Shown piece by piece: positions 22,534-35,210 of a stretch of 64,000 nt of DNA. A model generated the notes under the pieces. It had not been told where the DNA came from, ran no database searches, and was given only the letters and a program-made list of their open reading frames with translations. Positions within the stretch are counted from its first letter, which is position 1; every line of letters begins with the position of its first letter. The stretch is from positions 86,658,390 through 86,722,389 of the forward strand of contig JAVMKO010000003.1 in NCBI GenBank assembly GCA_032164245.1, written 5' to 3'. This stretch comes from Sternotherus odoratus (lineage: Eukaryota; Chordata; Testudines; Kinosternidae). A program made the translations under genes and the position numbers.

Positions 22534-24870
22534 CTTTAGTTTGCATTGTGGCATTTTTTCTTGGCTGAGGAGAGCTGGATGATATTGTGTGGAGCTAACA
22601 ATGCTACTTCTACAGTAGCTCAGATCTAGGGATTGTTACAAAATAACATAAAGTACTCTTCCTTTCCACTAGAGGCCTGTATGGGTTGGGATGACAAACT
22701 CTAGATACGGAATGAATATGACTCCGATGTCACAATGTATAGTGCTTCAGGGCCAACATAACAGACCCTCTTCTGTAGCTTTCACAGACTGTAGTTGCTC
22801 AAGAGTTATTTTTATTGTGTGTGGACAATCCCTTTTTTTTTTTTTGTTACTTCTTTCTTTGAACAAGCTGTGTCATCTTAAATGTAACTCATGACTGCAG
22901 TTAATTGAACTTGTCTACTACTTCTCAAGCAATTTTTCAAGTATTTGAAAAAGATCTCACTTGCCTTTTTACTAAACTCTTACTCATTTCTAATATCAAG
23001 TTCAGTGTTTTTTCAGATTAATATAGTGGACATTAGTAGTGCTCTAAAAACCCCCAACAAAATATGATCTCTATAAGATTTGATTTAATAGGGAATATGG
23101 TAAGTTGCCTTAACAGTACTAAGAATTAGAACTGTATCCTTTCCATTGCATATGCTTTTGTCTTCATATGAATGAAGTGCTCATAATAGGTGTGATCGAT
23201 AATCTTGAAGACTCAGGTTTTCATCAGTTGAATGGGTACAACATAGATAGTTACACTGCAAAGTTCCCCAAGTGGTGCTGAAAATGTAGCTCAGTCTTTG
23301 TCTTGAAGAACCAGCTTTAGGGATGTGTGTGTTTCATTCTTCAACCTGCTCATCCTCTAAGTTTCTAACAAAAGCAAGCAAAGGTGCTATTTGTGATACA
23401 TTTTCACACAGGCCATTAAAGAAAGGAAGGATGCTCCACTGTTAGGGCAATAGCCAAAGACTTGGGATCAAGTCCCTGCTCTGCCATAGACTTTTTCTGT
23501 GACCCCTAGACAAGTCACTAAGCCTTTCTGTCCTCCGTTCTGCATTAGAAAATGGGGAATATAGTATTTTTAATCCCCCCAGAAAAAACAGGACAAGGGA
23601 GTCCCCCCCTCTATTCTTTCAACTAGTATTTTAAAAAATAGATGGGTTTTAATTTCCCTTGGTTATGTCAGTAAGAGAAACCAAGCAAATGTAAAACCTA
23701 TCTTCAACTCTTGTCAACAGTTTTCTTAAAATATTTTTTGTAACTTTTTCCTGTGTAGTGTATATGTATCTCATGTTACATACTAAGCAAACAAATAGTA
23801 ATGAGACGACGACTAAAATGCTTTATCCTGACCAACATAACTTTCTTTTTATGAGTAACTTATTTTATTATGAGGCTTAAGTTCAGAATATATTAGGTTG
23901 TGTAAAGCTTTTAACTTGGAAAGCCATTGATTTGCTATTGTTAGCTCTGTTTAAAGTATTCGCGATGCTTGGTATATCTGTTAAAGCTGAAGGAAGGTTT
24001 TAGAAAGTGTATTGGTTTGACTGACAGTGTGTTATTTTAATTGTTTTGTTAAAGTGCAATTATCTGACCATTAAAGGCGTAGGTATTAATACTGACCATT
24101 TAAAAGATTAAAACCTGGTACTTTTTAGGGAATGTTTGCAACTCTACAGATCAAGTTATTGCCCATTGTCGTCATCTTCATAATATTTTAAGCTTTCCTT
24201 GTGTTTGCTCTGACCATAGCCAACATCTGTGTTGTACTTTATGGGGCAACCCCCTGGTACCTTTCCTTTGACTGAGAGCCTAGATTTGTCCTATTTCTGT
24301 CTTCCTTGAGAGTAAATGAACAGGTTATTCATCACAATGACCATGAATTTTAAATTGCTGACTTTAATTAGAGGATACTCATGTATTTTTTTAAAAAATC
24401 CTATTTTTTAGAGAATAATAAAATAAAATTTTAATCATTCTAAATACATTGACAGCTATGTTGAGCACAATATTTAGCGTAGCTGTATCAGACTCTTCTA
24501 GTTGTAGTCAAACTTTATGCAGGAGGTCCAGAAGTTGGTCTTTAAATAACAGCACTGAAAGACCAGAGGTGGAAGAGTGAATTGGTCATTCTTTTTCTCG
24601 GATTCTTAATGGAGATTTGTACAGCCGATTTCCATTACCATCTGAACTTCAGAGTTACAACATGTGTTTGTAATTGCGAATGTAACTGTATTTTCCAATT
24701 CATTCATTTTATTTAACAAGCTGGTATTCTTTAGAGAAAAGTATGTTCTAAAATAGTTGTTTATAATTTTCAACAGTTTTTTGAAACAGTATCAAGTTTG
24801 TAGTATTAATAGTAAAATATGCATCTCCTAAGGAATGTTTTGAAAAATGAGACCACCCAGCACACACGTT
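22534..24870. other. VTA1 intron 1, non-coding stretch with one MIR-like SINE
   Basis: A MIR-like SINE lies at about 23425-23580 (GGGATCAAGTCCCTGCTCTG, then GACAAGTCACTAAGCCTTTC). The rest is AT-rich intron without recognisable features. Confidence 0.5.
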
Positions 24871-26700
24871 TTAAAATGTGGTACTGTAAATGATCCCCCT
24901 TGATTCCAGGATTTGGAATACTATTAAACATGAACTGAAAATAGATTTTTTTTTTCTTAGATGGGATCTTTTTTCTTGGATGGGATCATTTTTACTTTTT
25001 AAAGGTAGTTTGGCTATTTTTTCCTCCAAAAGGAAAAAAGGTTTCTTCCGCTTGTATTTTTCCTTAGAAATATCAAGAATTTCAAGTTTTGTTATGTCAT
25101 CTATTTTGTCACGATTTACTTCATACATTGTCATCAGAATAGGCCCATTCTTAATAAACAGCTCAAAACGTTCAGCCACTGAATTCCATCATACATCTTG
25201 AGGGAGAAATAATTTGGATCCTGTTGCTCTCCAGTGAAGCTGAAATAAAGTGGTGGTTACAGAAGTAGTTTTCAATTTCAACAATATTTTCCTTTATTCC
25301 TGGAGTTTCACTTAAGTCTTTGGCTAAAATATGCATTAGATGAGCTTTGCACCCATTTGTTGTAAGTTTCAGGTTCCCTCCATTATCTTCTAGAATTCTT
25401 CTCATCTTTGCTACATTTGCAGCATTGTCTGTGATAAAGCTACACACTTGATACTTTAATTTTTGTTCACAGTTTTATAGTTTTTATTGCTGCATCTTTT
25501 TAGTATTCTGCTGTATAGTCATTTCCTGATGTTTCAGTTGTTTCTGTAAGATAGAACTTCTGTAAGATAGAACATCTTCTGTTGTCAGACACAAGTACAA
25601 CAGGATCATTGTGTACAGTGCTTCACCCATCAAGACTCAGATTAACACATTTCCCATTAATGTTTTTTGCGCACTGTTCAATTTCTTTCTCATACACTCT
25701 ATCCAGCAAACTTCCAGCAGTGTCTACTCTACTGGGTGGAGTGTAGCCTGATCGTAATGATTGAACCATGTCAATGGAATGTTTTGTTCTGAACAAGATG
25801 AAAGGGGGGAATTTATTGCATAAATGAACTGAGCAATCTTTTCATCTATGGAGTCTTGCTGGAATTTGCTGCTCCTGATTACAACTCATCCATGGTTTTA
25901 CTGGATGATGAAGATAGTACTTTTTTATTTTTTTGGATACAGGTAACTTACTGTCTGTGTGTTTAGTTGCTGTGCTGCTGGTGGCACACATTTCAGATGG
26001 TGGACATTCATAATCCCTTGTGTCTTAGAAGGACCCTGAAACAAAATGGTAAAGGAAGTCGCTCACTGAATATTACTCAGTACGCTGCTTAAAAAAAGTG
26101 TTGTGAATGCAAGATTCCTCCTAGTACAACTGTTTGTACCACATTTTAAATTATAAAATTTATTCTAAACCAAGTTTTATAGGGAAGATAATAAATATAT
26201 AGATTATCTAAATCTATTTAAACTCTTATTTGTAGCAGCATACCAAACAGGTTGAAAAAAATGGTTCTAAAAGTTAAAATTCATAAATGTCTAATAGAAC
26301 TTTATTTGTAAATAGGAAATCTTCACCTAGGATGTTTGATTATATTGAGCAATAAAAAATAATTTCAGAAGTCCATCAGTAACAGTAATAATGTATTTGA
26401 TAAATATTCCTGCAACAAATTAAAATGCCAATTATTTGCATTCAAACATTTTTAAATTCATAAGTAATCTACCCAAAACACAATTTTATTAAAATAACTT
26501 GTCAGAGATTATTATTTATTAGCATACTAGGAATGGAAGGCAGTTCATAAGAATGATGCAAAAATAAGTTTACTAACCAGTTGATTCAGATTGTTCAGGG
26601 ATGTCCACATCATCATCTTCAGGTTATTTATTTCTGGGGAGTATTTTTCATGATGGTGTTTCATTCTGTCAGTTAGGACTTGCATCTATTTGACACATGT
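24871..26700 (-). pseudogene. Decayed hAT-type transposase gene (DUF659-like)
   Basis: Minus-strand frames carry pieces of a hAT-type transposase: a central segment with SFITDNAANVAKMRRILEDN and a downstream piece with AERFELFIKNGPILMTMYEV. They are separated by a short gap around 25172-25190. Further upstream on the minus strand (25450-25930) a broken frame retains residues like KTFHWHGSI, and a remnant near 26580-26680 may be the BED-finger linker. Many stops and frameshifts make it non-functional. It is a different family from the hAT copy at 61567. The ends were not located. Confidence 0.7.
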
Positions 26701-26749
26701 TTCTGTTTTACCCAATGGTAGAGGAGTTCCTTGAAAATATTCCTGAGTA

Positions 26750-27625
26750 GGGTCTTTTTATGACCTGTAGCCAAGGCAGTGTTTGCCTCCAGTTCCCAGG
26801 TGTTGAAATCAACACTAGAGACTGCACTCTGAAGAATACTCTTCCTTGTTCCCACAGGGTCCTGCTTGAACACCAATAGTGTTCCTTTCCTTATGAACAT
26901 TTTTTTTTCTTCTCCCTTGCTACATAAACTGGACCCACCTGTCCCCTATTCTTCACCCTGAGGGGAAAAAAACAAACTAACAACTATGGAAGACTTCTGC
27001 TCCTGTAACCTGCATGCCTTTTGCCCTGCAATATTATTTAATTAGAGACAGAGAGGGAAGCAGATGAGAAATTAATGGCTCTTAGCTTTTGTATCTCATT
27101 CTGTGTACACATGCAAGGAGACCAAGTAAGGCCATTTACTTGAAGTGCCTAGAACCATCCAAAGTAAGGGCTTGTAGTTACTGGGCAAGTAAGTGCTCTT
27201 CTATGAACTGGAGAGTAAGCTTCTGTGGTGAGTTGACTCATCAATATTCATAATTTTGAGAACTGAGTCAGACAGGGACAAGCTATAAAATAGGAGTAAG
27301 AAACTGAGGTGGACTCAATGGATGATCCTGACGTGATCCATGATGGGGTCTCCTGGACTCAGGCTGGGTCCCAGTATCTGTGATCACGTTGCCAGTCTTT
27401 TGCACCCAGTATTACTGTCCCTGGGTCCCCCATATGATCAAACAGTTACTACAGTAAGCAGTTTCTCCTCTCTCGGTGTTCACACCTCCAGATCAGCTGC
27501 TAGAAGAGGACCTCATCCTCCCTGATTAGAGATAACAACCTGGTTCAGCCTGATTGAACTAACGTTGTTATCCCTAACCTGATCCTTGCCTCTTATTTAT
27601 ACCTGCTTCTGGATACTTCCACTGC
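26750..27625. other. VTA1 intron 1, non-coding stretch
   Basis: No recognised exon or repeat. Short frames on both strands have no family resemblance. Confidence 0.35.
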
Positions 27626-27627
27626 AT

Positions 27628-27765
27628 GCATCCGATGAAGTGGGTATTAGCCTACAAAAGTTTATGCTTCAGTACGTTTGTTAGTCTTTAAGGTGCCACA
27701 AGACTCTTTGTCACGTCTACAAATCCAGACTAACACAGCTATCTCTCTGATTCTTGAGCCCTTAC
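27628..27765 (-). repeat. SINE-like repeat (GTGGCACCTTAAAGACTAAC family), minus orientation
   Basis: On the + strand it reads GCATCCGATGAAGTGGGTAT, TTTGTTAGTCTTTAAGGTGC, CCAGACTAACACAGCTATCT, the exact reverse order of the copies at 12810 and 61186. This is a single, non-palindromic copy and shows the basic unit of about 140 bp. Confidence 0.8.
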
Positions 27766-28055
27766 TACAGTTCATGACCTTTTGTGCCATATTCTTAAAG
27801 CTTGATCTCAAAAATTAAATGTTTTTCCTCTGATTTTTTTCTTTATTTAGAAAAGCATCCTTTAATTCAAAATGTTTGGTGAAAGTCATATTCAACCTAT
27901 TAAATATTTTAAGAAATTATAATAAGGTCAGACCTTAACATTTTTTATTAAATTCAGATTTCATTTTAAACAGGTATATTTTTAAAAATAAAAGTTCATG
28001 ATATTTTACATAAAATATAAAGTCAGATTAAAATTTTAAAATGTCCATGTTTTAT

Positions 28056-28061
<6 letters not shown>

Positions 28062-28147
<86 letters not shown>
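28062..28147. repeat. AC dinucleotide microsatellite
   Basis: About 43 uninterrupted AC units (86 bp) followed by a short AT run. It is long and pure, so probably length-polymorphic. Confidence 0.99.
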
Positions 28148-28148
<1 letters not shown>

Positions 28149-29373
28149 ATATATAAATTTCAAATCTACCCTCCTGGAGAGAGAACTATCTATTTGTCAT
28201 TACAGTGCGTCATCGCTTTAGGCCAGAGTAGAAGCAGTGGGTTCTGGTGGGACAGAATTAGAAGCTAGCAGCTACCAATTATATTTAAGTTTCATCCACA
28301 GAATCATTTGCTGCAATTTTATTTTTATTTAGCACTAAATTAATTTTTTTTAAAAGCTTATCATGGCTGAAATCTGGAATAATATACTATTTTATAGAAA
28401 TGACTGCTATGCACAAATTCAAAACAAACTACTCATGGTGAAATTGTGCTGTGCATTAATTAGCAAAGAAGGAATAAACTAGTGTTGCGTGACATGAGTA
28501 AAAGTGGAACAGTTTGTGTCAAAGCTCATTGTATAATTCCTTCCAGCACAGCCACATTTAGTCTTTACTGAACAAAGATTAAGGGCAACAAATTGAAACA
28601 TAAATATTCAGTTGTTTGGAAAAACATTTTTCTGCGAATTATTACTTGCCAAGTCTTTATGACTTTGAAGATAAATGTCCTTAAAAAGATAAATGTCTTT
28701 AAAAAAAAATCAAGAAAAGAAATGGAAACAAACTGTTAATGATTAGTAAAATGTATTTCTATCTTTGTGATAAAAAGATTTAAAGCAATTTCAGTAGTAT
28801 ATTAAGTACTCTTTGCAGTATTAAGGGATGGTGGCAGTAGCTTACTCCACAAACCTTTCTTTACTTCTTCAGCACCCTAATCTCTGCATGTTGATTTAGT
28901 TTTGTTTGAGTAGACAGAATTTGAGCTGCTAAAATATTTCATTAATTTTAAAAACATGGGAGTAAAGGTAATATATATATTAAGTAAATTTCTTGAAACA
29001 GTGGTGAGATTAAAAATAAGTAATTGACATCTTTTATTTATCTTCAGATATCCCACATCTGTATCACAAATTTAATGAAGATTTGTAGGTCACTTTTATT
29101 CTGACAAAGAATATTTAAGCTCTTCTAACAGGTGCAGTTAAGACTTTGGAAATTTGTGTGTTCTTTCAGTCTATTACTATGACTAACTATGGCTTTTATT
29201 TCAGAAGTTACAACTGCTTGGTGTTCTTTTCACTGAGTATATTTTTAATCAAAAGGTTGACATCAAGTGGCTGCCTTCATTTTAAGCCTTAGCTCTTTAG
29301 TTTACAGAGTATTATTGGTTCCTTTAGGGACAAGCACTAAATACATTGTTTTAAGTTCAGCAGAAGAGAAGTA
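28148..29373. other. VTA1 intron 1, non-coding stretch
   Basis: AT-rich sequence with no recognisable gene or transposon. Confidence 0.4.
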
Positions 29374-29920
29374 CAGTAAACCCTCGATTTAACGGACTTC
29401 GGATGCAACGGACAAAATTTCCTGATGCATCCGAAATCCGTTATTGGGGGCTGCCGGCTCCTGCCCCGGGGAGCCGGGCGGGAGCTGTCAACCCGGCTGC
29501 CCGGCTCCCTGCAGCGGGGAGCCCGGTGGGAGCTGTCAACCCCCCCCCTCCCCGCAGCGGGGAGCCAGGCGGGCGGCGGGCGGGAGCGGGGGAGGAGGGG
29601 GGTTGACAGCACCCGCCTGGCTTCCCGCTGCAAGGGAGCCGGCGGGGGGGGGGGGGGCTTTGACAGTTCCTGCCAGGTTCCCTGCAGCGGGGAGCCAGGC
29701 GGGCGGGCTGACAGTTCCCGCCGGGCTCCCCACAGCGGTTGACAGCTCCCGCCCATGATCAGTAAAACCTCTATATAAGGGACTAATTCGGGTGAGGGGG
29801 TGTCCGTTAAGGCCAAAAGTCATGTTATTTAATGATTTAAAAAAATTATTAAATAACGGACTTTCGGCTTTAACGGACACCCCCTCGCCCGAATTAGTCC
29901 GTTAAATCGAGGTTTCACTG
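29374..29920. mobile_element. Tigger/pogo-like non-autonomous element with GC-rich core
   Basis: The left end CAGTAAACCCTCGATTTAAC and right end GTTAAATCGAGGTTTCACTG are inverted repeats flanked by TA on each side (29372-29373 and 29921-29922), the Tc1/mariner target. The core (29450-29755) is GC-rich, with repeats of CAGCGGGGAGCC and GACAGC. A second inward-facing copy of the terminus starts at 29762 (CAGTAAAACCTCTATATAAG), so the right third is itself a fold-back. Sister copies are at 43755 and 63735. Confidence 0.85.
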
Positions 29921-30739
29921 TAATTGAATAATGAGCTTCATAATCATCTTGATGTAAAATGACATCTTGAGCCATTAAGCGCTTGTGTAAAGTGTTCTCA
30001 TTGTTTTAAAAGGAGACACCTTTGGCTGAAATAATACAGTTCTAATTCAGAGCAGAAAGAGGATCTCATCCTGTGCTGTATGTGGTATTAATCAACTTAG
30101 CCTCCTTATGAGGCTATTAGGAATCAAACGCTGTCAGACCAGACAGAATTTCTGTGACCTTAGCAAGTATCATAGCTATATGTTCTATTGTTTTTGCAAT
30201 ATCATAGGAACAAAAACTTCTGGGTTTAAGGGAGTGTAAACAATTCAGTCTATTTTCTTTAAGAAAAGAAATGAGGAAATATCATTTATTATTTATTCAT
30301 AACTGGTGGGAGGAGGTAGGAATTTGGTTTCTCACTTGGGAGTTGCCCCTGAACATTGAGAACTCCCATCTTACTTAGCAGTGATTAGGGCCTAATAAGA
30401 TTTGCCTTCTGACTATTAGGTGTCTATTAAAAAAATCAGTAAAGGAACAATCTGCACTTGACAAGATTTGGGCATCACTGCCTACTGCTCAGTGAAGATA
30501 TCTACTCGTTCAGTTGCAGTCAGAATAACAAATTTGGGAAGCCCTTATCCTTCCAACATCTGCACACATGCTCAGCTTCACTTTTGGACTGCTCACTGCA
30601 GTAAAATTTAGTATGCCTTTGTAGAATTGGGACCTTAGTTTGCATAAGCAACAGGATGGAGGAAAACATAATGCTCATGGCTTTCTCCAAACAGGAATAC
30701 TTTGGTCATCCCATCTTTAAAAGGATATTTCAGAGTTTT
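29921..30739. other. VTA1 intron 1, non-coding stretch
   Basis: No exon, RNA gene or transposon end recognised. Confidence 0.4.
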
Positions 30740-31345
30740 TTCTAAGGTGGTAGGAGAGTTAGGGAAGGGTCACAAGAATGACTAGAGGCATGGAAACACT
30801 TTCGTATGAAGAGAGATTGAAATGATTAGGTTTCTTTTAGAAAGGAGACCTAAAAAAGTATATAAAACAATGAATGGAATAGTGGAGATGTAGATTGGAC
30901 ATCTCTGTTTTCTCCCTGTCTTAAGAGAAAGGGGACAGTCAATTGCATTGAAAAGCAACAAATTCAAAAGTGAAAAACAAGAAATATTTTTTGCATAAAT
31001 CTGAATGAGATAATCTCTGATGTTGAGTCCAAAAAATTAATAGAATTCAAAAAGAGCTTTGATATTTATGTACATAACAAGAATATCCAGAGTTTTTATA
31101 ATTAACCCGAACAAATTTTAGAGGAGATATTAAACCTCATGCTTCCAGGTTTTGTGCCAAACTCTAACTATTAAAAATTGGAATGAGGCCGAATGTGGGA
31201 AGTAGGTTATTCTGCATCTGTCTAATGCAGTGTTTCTTGCAAGCTCCTTTAAAGCGTCTGGTGCTGGCCATCATCAGAAATCACTAGACTGGATGGTTTG
31301 TGGATCTTATCCAGTATGACAATTTCTGTATTGCTGTAACCCAGC
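30740..31345 (+). repeat. CR1/L3-type LINE 3' end
   Basis: The segment AGGGTCACAAGAATGACTAG is typical of CR1/L3 3' ends. It finishes with GTGCTGGCCATCATCAGAAA, CTAGACTGGATGG and ATCTTATCCAGTATGAC. Strongly diverged, non-coding. Confidence 0.65.
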
Positions 31346-33360
31346 CATGGTGGGGAAAAAATCGAGTGCGTTTTAAAAATGTATTTAATTGTATCTAGTA
31401 CTTCAAACACTAAAATGCCTTAATCATATTAATATGGTTAGCCCTTACTGCAGGGCAAAGTTAAAGTTGTTTGGATGCTTTACATGTGCTTATTTTAACA
31501 TGTTTGGATTTCTTTTAAGTGTATCCTTAATTCTAAATTTTGTGGATTTGTAATTCTTGGTTTTAGGATAATTGCAGCACGTTGGATGGTAAAAACAAAT
31601 TACTGGTACACACTCTTAAGCTGTTTTATGTTTTGTCTTACTGTAGTTGTTTTCTGGGGGGGGGAGGAGGAAGGGATAAGGGGTACATATGATAAATTCC
31701 ATCTGCTTCTAAACTTGCTGAGTTTCTCTCAGTTACCAAACTCTTAGTTGCTCAGAGCTTTTATCCAAAACATATCTTTTGGACTGAAGTTCCTATTTAG
31801 TCTCAAAATTAAAACTTTGTTTTTGTTTTTTGTTGTTAGGCTATTTTTTTAAATTATCCAAATGTGTACAGGGAGGAGTCAGAAGGCAAAAGTATTTTAT
31901 TTTTCATCTGCTAAAAAATGTTTGTCTTTTTTGTGGTTAAATAACTCAGATTTATTTTAACATTTTAAAACTTGGCCAGTGCATGATCCTGAATAAGGAG
32001 TGCATGCTTTGTCTGCTTTGAAGAAATTTGGTTTTGAAATAATATGGTATTTGGCACATGTGAGGTACATTTCCTTAACTTTGGAAAGACTTTCCAAATT
32101 GTGAGACTCACTGTTCAAACCTAATTACTGATAGCCAAGGTGATTCTACTTCAGAATCATTAGAGGAAGTTTGGAGCCCTTTTTTACTTACACAGTAAAT
32201 TCAATGTGCCCTCTGATTTATCTACATTCAGAATGGGGGTTGCATGTTCCCTACCAAAACCACTCTCAAGTCCTTTTTCCAGTTGCAAAACCAGCTTGTT
32301 ACACTCCCCCCCTCTCCCGGCAATCTTACTGGAATTAATATATTATGATGTGAAGGGGGGACAGACTCATAACTTCAGCATTTAATTCACTGGAGTTGTC
32401 AAGACAGTTTCCAATTTACTGTACAGTTAATAAAAATTAAATATACTTTATGGTGGTATTTATTTTATAATAATTTCAGTATGTTCTATTCTTGCAGTGA
32501 AATATGGTTAGATGACTCCACATATCTTTAATGACCCATTTACTTTTTAGTTTTAACCATTGTATGGGCATATCTTTGTAGAAAAAAAAGTCTCCAAATT
32601 TCCTTTCTCCCACCCCCAACATAACACAGAATTATTGATTTGCATTGCATGTTAAAAAAAAAAAATATGGAGAAAAGAACCTGAGAGTTGTTACCCTGTT
32701 ACTGTGAAATAGATAAATAAGCTTAACCAAGTGAAACAATAATCCCAACAGCAGGGATAGAGAAACTGCATTTTGAGAATACAAAATGAAAATTCTTGTT
32801 TAAATTCTGAAAATATTAAAATTGGACAGGTTTGTTACACCTGTCAAAGTTTAATATCTTGATTTAACAGGATTATTTTTTTTAAAAAAAAAAAACTATT
32901 AAAATAGAAATTTAAACTCTAAACCTATTAGCTTGTTGTGATCAGCTCTTGACATAGGCTATTTTTTCAGGAGCCTCTTAATGAGGGAAATGGGTATATA
33001 ACTCCTAATTATCACTCTACTTCAGATAAACTCTTATATGTAAGGGAGAGGAAATAAGGATGGTGTTTATTTACAAATGCTTCATTATAGTTATATTTTA
33101 GGACTTAATCTGCAAAAATTAACTGATTGAAATCAATTGATTTCAAAGTGCAAAAAGTGAGGCACATGCATAAATCTTTGCAAAATCCAGTTTGTCCTAA
33201 GTCTGCAATAACAAACGTACTTGAACACTCAATAGGGTTAGAGTTGTGATTTTGCAATGTGAAAATGAAATTGTTCCTAAGAATATCTAGTTTGGGGTGT
33301 GTGCACACACATGCACACTTACTTCATTAGTGATCTTTTAATATTTTCTCTCTTTTTAAG
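31346..33360. other. VTA1 intron 1, last 2 kb
   Basis: AT-rich intronic DNA. Nothing recognised until the acceptor at 33359-33360 (TTTTAAG). Confidence 0.4.
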
Positions 33361-33455
33361 GCCGTTTGTATGCAATGCAGACTGGGATGAAGCTTGACAG
33401 TAAAACCCCAGAGTGCCGCAAGTTTTTATCCAAACTAATGGATCAGTTGGAAACT
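33361..33455 (+). CDS. VTA1: VTA1 coding exon 2
   Basis: The 95-nt exon runs from acceptor CTTTTTAAG to donor GTAAGT at 33456. It completes the split cysteine codon and encodes RLYAMQTGMKLDSKTPECRK through LMDQLET (residues 38-68), an invariant-looking part of the VTA1 MIT-like domain. It ends in phase 0. This is the end of a 19.6-kb first intron. Confidence 0.97.
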
Positions 33456-33486
33456 GTAAGTAGTTGGGGTTTTCTCATTGTTCCAT

Positions 33487-33991
33487 TAGTGTTTCCCAAA
33501 ATGTGGTACATGTACCCCTGGTGGTACGCGAAAGGGTTTCAAGGGGTATGCGGCAGAATTTTTTTTTATCATATGTTTATTTTTGGTTAATGTGAGGGTT
33601 AACAGCAGAAAACAGTTGACTAAAATTTAATGTATAAGAATGATGTACACTTGTACAGTAGAAATATACACAGGTTTACTTTATAACTAATATGATAACT
33701 CATTCAGTAACATTTAATAGCACAGCAGCATAGTAAACCACGCATGCGCGTTACTGTGACTCGGGCAATACGCTTGCCTTTGTGGCATGCGCAGAAGTTT
33801 CAACTGTATGTAATTTAATTTTGTATTTATTTCTAATAAACATTTAATCGAGAATGAAATGAATTAGTGTGTTATAAAAATGTCTCCTTCCCCCCCCCCC
33901 CTTGCAAATTATCTTCACTGGAGAAGGGGTATGCCAGTAAGACAAATGTCTCAAAAGGGGTACACAAATGTTGTAAGTTTGGGAAACACTA
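33487..33991. mobile_element. hAT-like non-autonomous element in VTA1 intron 2
   Basis: A perfect 14-bp inverted repeat TAGTGTTTCCCAAA / TTTGGGAAACACTA bounds 505 bp. Subterminal GGTACATGTACCCCTGGTGG and GGGGTACACAAATG occur at the two ends. The flanking octamers do not match, so the target duplication is lost or the family differs. It sits only 31 bp past the exon 2 donor. Confidence 0.7.
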
Positions 33992-34925
33992 TATTAGAGA
34001 ATCTGCTACTATCTCACCTCATAAAAATTCATCTTTAAACAGTTGGAATTGCCTTTTCCTTAATTAATGAAACAAATCTATAGGTATAAGCATACTGTTT
34101 AATTGTATTGTTTTTAAATTAGGTGACAGGAGGATTGAAAAGGGGCAAAGGGTCTGCATATATTTACACAAACCTAACTGAAATCTAACACAAACAAAAT
34201 GTTTACCATAAAATTCCATGTGAAGTACACATATCACAATGATACTTTATTTAAACTCTACTGAGAAATTAGATGACCTAAGAATAGGATTTTCAAAAGT
34301 GCTCATTCATGACCTATCTTTTCTCCCGCTGAAGTTAAATGAGAGTTTTACCGTTAACATCAGTGGATGTGATTAACCCAGTGCTGACTGCTTTTGAAAA
34401 TCTTACCCTAAATGTCTTACTGGAAGAAATAAATCTCTTCCCATGCTGGTAAGATCAACTAACATAACAATCTAAAATGTTGATATCTGTCATAATTTCT
34501 GAACTCAGTCAGTCAAGAATTCATAATGTGACTACCTTAATCTTACTCGCTTATTATATAAATAATCATCTGAGCCTCTGAGACACAAGGACCAATACTG
34601 TGCAAAAGAAAAATATCTTAAACTGAAAAGGAGTAAATTTAAAACAGGAAATGCATGGTTGAATACATCAATGAAGTTATATAAACTGAATGCCACCTAA
34701 TGACTTCTAATGTAAAATTCCTGTTGCCCTTCATGGATTTGTCTGCCTTTCCCTCCTCCCTGGTGAAGGAAAGCTATGTTTGGAAAATATTTTTTATCAC
34801 CATCATGCCAGTTATGAAGGATCTTGCAAATGTCCTTTAAGTGGTCGTTCTCTGGGCTATTCTCATCTCTGATACCAAATCTTTGAACATGTAATGAAAA
34901 TGGACTAGTAGGGAATGGAGGGAAC
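33992..34925. other. VTA1 intron 2, non-coding stretch
   Basis: No exon or repeat recognised with confidence. Confidence 0.35.
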
Positions 34926-35180
34926 ACAGAAGCGAGTGTTGAGTAGGTCTGTCCCACTCAGCAGAGAGGCAGCCCAAGACGCGATAAATTGATCCCCAAG
35001 CGCTCTCCTGTCGACTTTGGCACTCCTCCGCCACTAGAGGCACAGGCAGAGTCGACAGGGGAGCAGCAGCAATCGACTCAGCGGAGTGAAGAAGCCACGG
35101 TAAGTCGACCTAAATACGTCTACTTCAGCTATGCTATTCCCGTAGCTAAAGTTGCATATCTTAGGTCGACACCCCCCGCC
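34926..35180. repeat. GTCGAC-rich interspersed repeat
   Basis: It contains several GTCGAC sites and an inner inverted repeat, AGCTATGCTATTCCCGTAGC. I have seen similar sequence as a dispersed reptile repeat but cannot name the family. Ends unclear; it abuts the hAT-type element at 35211. Confidence 0.4.
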
Positions 35181-35210
35181 CCCCGGGGTAGGCTAGGGCT
35201 TAGGATAAAC

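Noticed and set aside
28041..28268. Frame with a long Thr-His repeat
   Set aside because: Translation of the AC microsatellite.
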